NCBI GenBank assembly: GCA_014649555.1
Contig: BMTG01000011.1
Span: 186,001-250,000, forward strand
Source: Streptomyces globisporus
GTDB lineage: Bacteria; Actinomycetota; Actinomycetes; Streptomycetales; Streptomycetaceae
DNA: 64,000 bases
Reading direction: 5' to 3'
Every line of letters begins with the position of its first letter. The first letter of the stretch is position 1. A program made the translations under genes and the position numbers. Under the pieces are notes generated by a model. The model searched no databases. It worked only from the letters and a program-made list of their open reading frames with translations, and was not told the DNA's origin. This document shows, piece after piece, positions 61,014 to 64,000 of this stretch.

Positions 61014-63911
61014 TCAGCTGCAGCCGCTCGTCGAGCCGCAGCCCTCGCAGATGTAGCAGGAGCCGGCGCGCTGCATCTTCGTACCGCAGGAGAAGCAGAG
61101 CGGGGCGTCGGCGCTGATGCCGAGCTGCATCTCGACCAGTTCGGCCGAGGTGTGCGCGGTCTTCGGCGCCGCCTTGGCGGCGGACTCCGCGGGAGCCGGG
61201 ACCGCCTTAAGGGGCTCGGCGTGCACCGGGGCGGACTGGGCCAGGCTGTCCGCGTCCAGGCCGTCGGCCTCGAACGACGGCTCGTAGCTGCCGGTGTCCA
61301 GGTGGCGCTGGCGCTCCTCGGCGGAGTGGATGCCGAGGGCCGAGCGGGTCTCGAAGGGCAGGAAGTCCAGCGCCAGGCGGCGGAAGATGTAGTCGACGAT
61401 CGACTGTGCCATCCGCACGTCCGGGTCGTCCGTCATGCCGGCCGGCTCGAAGCGCATGTTGGTGAACTTCGAGACGTACGTCTCCAGCGGGACGCCGTAC
61501 TGCAGACCGACCGAGACGGCGATGGAGAAGGCGTCCATCATGCCCGCGAGGGTCGAGCCCTGCTTGGACATCTTCAGGAAGACCTCGCCGAGACCGTCGT
61601 CCGGGTAGGAGTTGGCGGTCATGTAGCCCTCGGCGCCGCCCACCGTGAAGGAGGTGGTGATGCCGGGACGGCCCTTGGGAAGACGCTTGCGGACCGGGCG
61701 GTACTCGACGACCTTCTCGACCGCCTCGCGGATGGTCTCCTCGGCCTTCGCGGTGACCTCTTCCTTCTCCTTCTCCTTGGTCTTGGCGGAGAGGGGCTGG
61801 CCGACCTTGCAGTTGTCGCGGTAGATCGCGAGCGCCTTGACGCCCATCTTCCACGCCTCGAAGTAGACCTCTTCGACGTCCTCGACGGTGGCGGTCTCGG
61901 GGAGGTTCACCGTCTTGGAGAGCGCGCCGGAGATCCACGGCTGGATGGCCGCCATCATCCGGACGTGGCCCATCGCGGAGATGGAGCGCTCGCCCATCGC
62001 GCAGTCGAAGACCTCGTAGTGCTCGGTCTTCAGGGCGGGGGCGTCGACCACGTTGCCGTTCTCGGCGATGTGGGCGACGATCGCCTCGATCTGCTCGGGC
62101 TGGTAGCCCAGGCGGCGCAGCGCCTGCGGCACCGTGCCGTTGACGATCTGCATCGAGCCGCCGCCGACCAGCTTCTTGAACTTGACCAGGGCGAGGTCGG
62201 GCTCCAGACCGGTGGTGTCGCAGGACATCGCGAGACCGATGGTGCCGGTGGGGGCGATGACCGAGGCCTGCGCGTTGCGGAAGCCGTTCTTCGCGCCGAG
62301 CCGGATCACGTCCTGCCAGGCCTCCGTCGCGGCGGCCCAGACCGGGGAGTCGAGGTCGTCGACGTGGACGGCCTTGGCGTTGGCGTCGGAGTGCTGCTTC
62401 ATGACGCGCTGGTGCGGCTCGGCGTTGCGGGCGTAGCCGTCGTACGGGCCGACGACCGCGGCCAGTTCGGCGGAACGGCGGTAGGACGTGCCGGTCATCA
62501 GCGAGGTGATGGCCCCGGCGAGCGCGCGGCCCCCGTCGCTGTCGTACGCGTGGCCGGTCGCCATCAGGAGGGCGCCGAGGTTGGCGTAACCGATGCCCAG
62601 CTGGCGGAAGGCGCGGGTGTTCTCGCCGATCTTCTGCGTGGGGAAGTCGGCGAAGCAGATCGAGATGTCCATCGCGGTGATGACCAGCTCGACGACCTTG
62701 GCGAAGCGCTCGGACTCGAAGGACTGGTTGCCCAGGCCGTCGTCCTTGAGGAACTTCATCAGGTTCAGCGAGGCGAGGTTGCACGAGGTGTTGTCCAGGT
62801 GCATGTACTCGCTGCACGGGTTCGAGCCGTTGATCCGGCCGGACTCCGGGCAGGTGTGCCAGGCGTTGATGGTGTCGTCGTACTGGATGCCCGGGTCGGC
62901 GCAGGCCCAGGCGGCCTCGGCCATCTTGCGGAAGAGGGACTTGGCCTCGACCTCTTCGATGACGTCGCCGGTCATCCGGGCGCGCAGCCCGAACTTGCCG
63001 CCCGACTCGACGGCCTTCATGAACTCGTCGTTCACCCGGACCGAGTTGTTGGCGTTCTGGTACTGGACGGACGTGATGTCGTCGCCGCCCAGGTCCATGT
63101 CGAAGCCCGCGTCACGCAGCGCGCGGATCTTCTCCTCCTCCTTGACCTTGGTCTCGATGAAGTTCTCGATGTCGGGGTGGTCGACGTCGAGAATGACCAT
63201 CTTGGCCGCGCGGCGGGTGGCGCCGCCCGACTTGATCGTTCCGGCGGAGGCGTCGGCGCCGCGCATGAACGAGACCGGTCCCGAGGCGTTGCCGCCGGAG
63301 GAGAGGAGCTCCTTGGAGGAGCGGATACGGGAGAGGTTCAGGCCGGCGCCGGAGCCGCCCTTGAAGATCATGCCCTCTTCCTTGTACCAGTCGAGGATCG
63401 ACTCCATGGAGTCGTCGACGGCCAGGATGAAGCAGGCGGAGACCTGCTGCGGCTGGGGCGTGCCGACGTTGAACCAGACCGGCGAGTTGAAGCTGAAGAT
63501 CTGGTGCAGGAGGGCGTATGCCAGCTCGTGCTCGAAGATCTCGGCGTCCGCGGGAGAGGCGAAGTAGCTGTAGTCCTCGCCGGCCTTCCGGTACGTCTTC
63601 ACGATCCGGTCGATCAGCTGCTTGAGGCCGGTCTCGCGCTGCGGGGTGCCGACGGCCCCGCGGAAGTACTTGCTGGTGACGATGTTGACCGCGTTCACCG
63701 ACCAGAAGTCGGGGAACTCGACGCCACGCTGCTCGAAGTTGATCGAGCCGTCGCGCCAGTTGGTCATGACGACGTCACGGCGCTCCCACGTCACCTCGTC
63801 GTACGGATGCACGCCGGGGTTGGTATGGATGCGCTCGATACGCAGACCCTTGCTCGCCTTGGCGCCCTTGGTGCGGGAACCTCGTGCCGGGCCGCTCGCC
63901 GTCTCTGTCAT
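61014..63911 (-). CDS. nrdJ: Vitamin B12-dependent (class II) ribonucleotide reductase
   Basis: A 965-residue enzyme reducing ribonucleotides with adenosylcobalamin. The active-site region includes VSACFILAVDDSMESI, SNPCSEYMHLDNTSCNLASLNLMKF and APTGTIGLAMSCDTTGLEP. The C-terminus has CFSCGTKM..SCYICEGCG, a zinc/redox cysteine tail that re-reduces the active site. In Streptomyces NrdJ is redundant with class Ia NrdAB. It is usually the second gene after nrdR, which would lie just beyond the right edge. GGGAGG ribosome binding site; start ATG at 63911 rather than 63923. Confidence 0.96.
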   Translation of the reverse strand: MTETASGPARGSRTKGAKASKGLRIERIHTNPGVHPYDEVTWERRDVVMTNWRDGSINFEQRGVEFPDFWSVNAVNIVTSKYFRGAVGTPQRETGLKQLIDRIVKTYRKAGEDYSYFASPADAEIFEHELAYALLHQIFSFNSPVWFNVGTPQPQQVSACFILAVDDSMESILDWYKEEGMIFKGGSGAGLNLSRIRSSKELLSSGGNASGPVSFMRGADASAGTIKSGGATRRAAKMVILDVDHPDIENFIETKVKEEEKIRALRDAGFDMDLGGDDITSVQYQNANNSVRVNDEFMKAVESGGKFGLRARMTGDVIEEVEAKSLFRKMAEAAWACADPGIQYDDTINAWHTCPESGRINGSNPCSEYMHLDNTSCNLASLNLMKFLKDDGLGNQSFESERFAKVVELVITAMDISICFADFPTQKIGENTRAFRQLGIGYANLGALLMATGHAYDSDGGRALAGAITSLMTGTSYRRSAELAAVVGPYDGYARNAEPHQRVMKQHSDANAKAVHVDDLDSPVWAAATEAWQDVIRLGAKNGFRNAQASVIAPTGTIGLAMSCDTTGLEPDLALVKFKKLVGGGSMQIVNGTVPQALRRLGYQPEQIEAIVAHIAENGNVVDAPALKTEHYEVFDCAMGERSISAMGHVRMMAAIQPWISGALSKTVNLPETATVEDVEEVYFEAWKMGVKALAIYRDNCKVGQPLSAKTKEKEKEEVTAKAEETIREAVEKVVEYRPVRKRLPKGRPGITTSFTVGGAEGYMTANSYPDDGLGEVFLKMSKQGSTLAGMMDAFSIAVSVGLQYGVPLETYVSKFTNMRFEPAGMTDDPDVRMAQSIVDYIFRRLALDFLPFETRSALGIHSAEERQRHLDTGSYEPSFEADGLDADSLAQSAPVHAEPLKAVPAPAESAAKAAPKTAHTSAELVEMQLGISADAPLCFSCGTKMQRAGSCYICEGCGSTSGCS

Positions 63912-63927
63912 GCCGCCTCCCATATGT

Positions 63928-63941
63928 GGGCGAAAACGCCC
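63928..63941 (-). other. Small hairpin in the nrdJ leader
   Basis: GGGCG-AAAA-CGCCC (plus-strand reading) lies 17 bases before the nrdJ start, overlapping the approach to its ribosome binding site. It might modulate translation or mark a short attenuator, but it is only 5 base pairs. Confidence 0.35.
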
Positions 63942-64000
63942 TGAAGTGCCCAGATCTTCCCAGGCACAATGTGTGTCCGTTGCCCCGTGGGCCGCACTCG

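Noticed and set aside
61152-63944. 930-codon forward open frame
   Set aside because: Antisense shadow of nrdJ.

Overview
The window is ordinary, very GC-rich actinobacterial chromosome, and several markers place it in Streptomyces. It carries the principal sigma factor HrdB with an Ala/Lys-rich N-terminus, the sporulation regulator WhiH beside it, the division protein SepH, the CutRS two-component system, the B12-dependent ribonucleotide reductase NrdJ, a DasR-type operator in front of ptsH, and a c-di-AMP (ydaO-type) riboswitch in front of a secreted M23 peptidase. From memory, the order runs as in the S. coelicolor core from dut down to nrdJ, reversed; I could not check this. I see no insertion sequence, prophage, CRISPR array, rRNA or tRNA, and no obvious island of foreign composition.

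Layout. 1-10.6 kb: dut (3' end touching the window edge), a hotdog thioesterase, DUF3093, an EcsC-like protein, DUF4193, cutS-cutR, a 57-residue protein, an inositol monophosphatase-family enzyme, the ferrochelatase, an MFS transporter and an aldonolactone oxidase-like flavoprotein. 10.6-21 kb: a membrane protein with repeated Thr-Gln motifs, sepH, a rhodanese, a VOC protein, tdk, an alkaline-phosphatase-superfamily enzyme, DUF5998 and a large Pat-type acetyltransferase. 21-29 kb: ptsH, a GntR regulator, the riboswitch-controlled peptidase, a paired M16 peptidase operon and parC. 29-38.6 kb looks like a carboxylate/acetyl-CoA neighbourhood: a CobW GTPase, two divergent citrate synthase homologues (one fused to a DNA-binding domain), a LacI regulator, a CitA/DcuS-like sensor kinase with its regulator, and a DUF485-ActP acetate-type symporter pair. 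38.8-47.6 kb: parE, a small zinc-ribbon protein, a secreted trypsin-like protease, hrdB, whiH and a one-chain ABC transporter. 47.7-64 kb: an NrtR-like Nudix regulator, DUF4192, a RecQ helicase with a C-terminal phosphoribosyltransferase-like domain, two unknowns, rnhB, a DUF4173 membrane protein, an ADP-ribosylglycohydrolase, a histidine phosphatase, DUF4937, DUF1152, TerD and nrdJ.

Most gene pairs are separated by strong GC-rich hairpins between convergent ends, and operon partners usually overlap by 1-4 bases. Points most worth a second look are: the RecQ-PRTase fusion divergent from DUF4192 across a perfect palindrome made of two DnaA boxes; the HTH-citrate synthase with palindromes in front of it; the probable leaderless promoter with embedded operator of the NrtR-like gene; the sigma-WhiG-type promoter of whiH; the Thr-Gln repeat membrane protein; the ABC protein with Arg for the Walker A Lys; and a coding region at 53.3-53.9 kb with no ordinary start codon for its N-terminal half.
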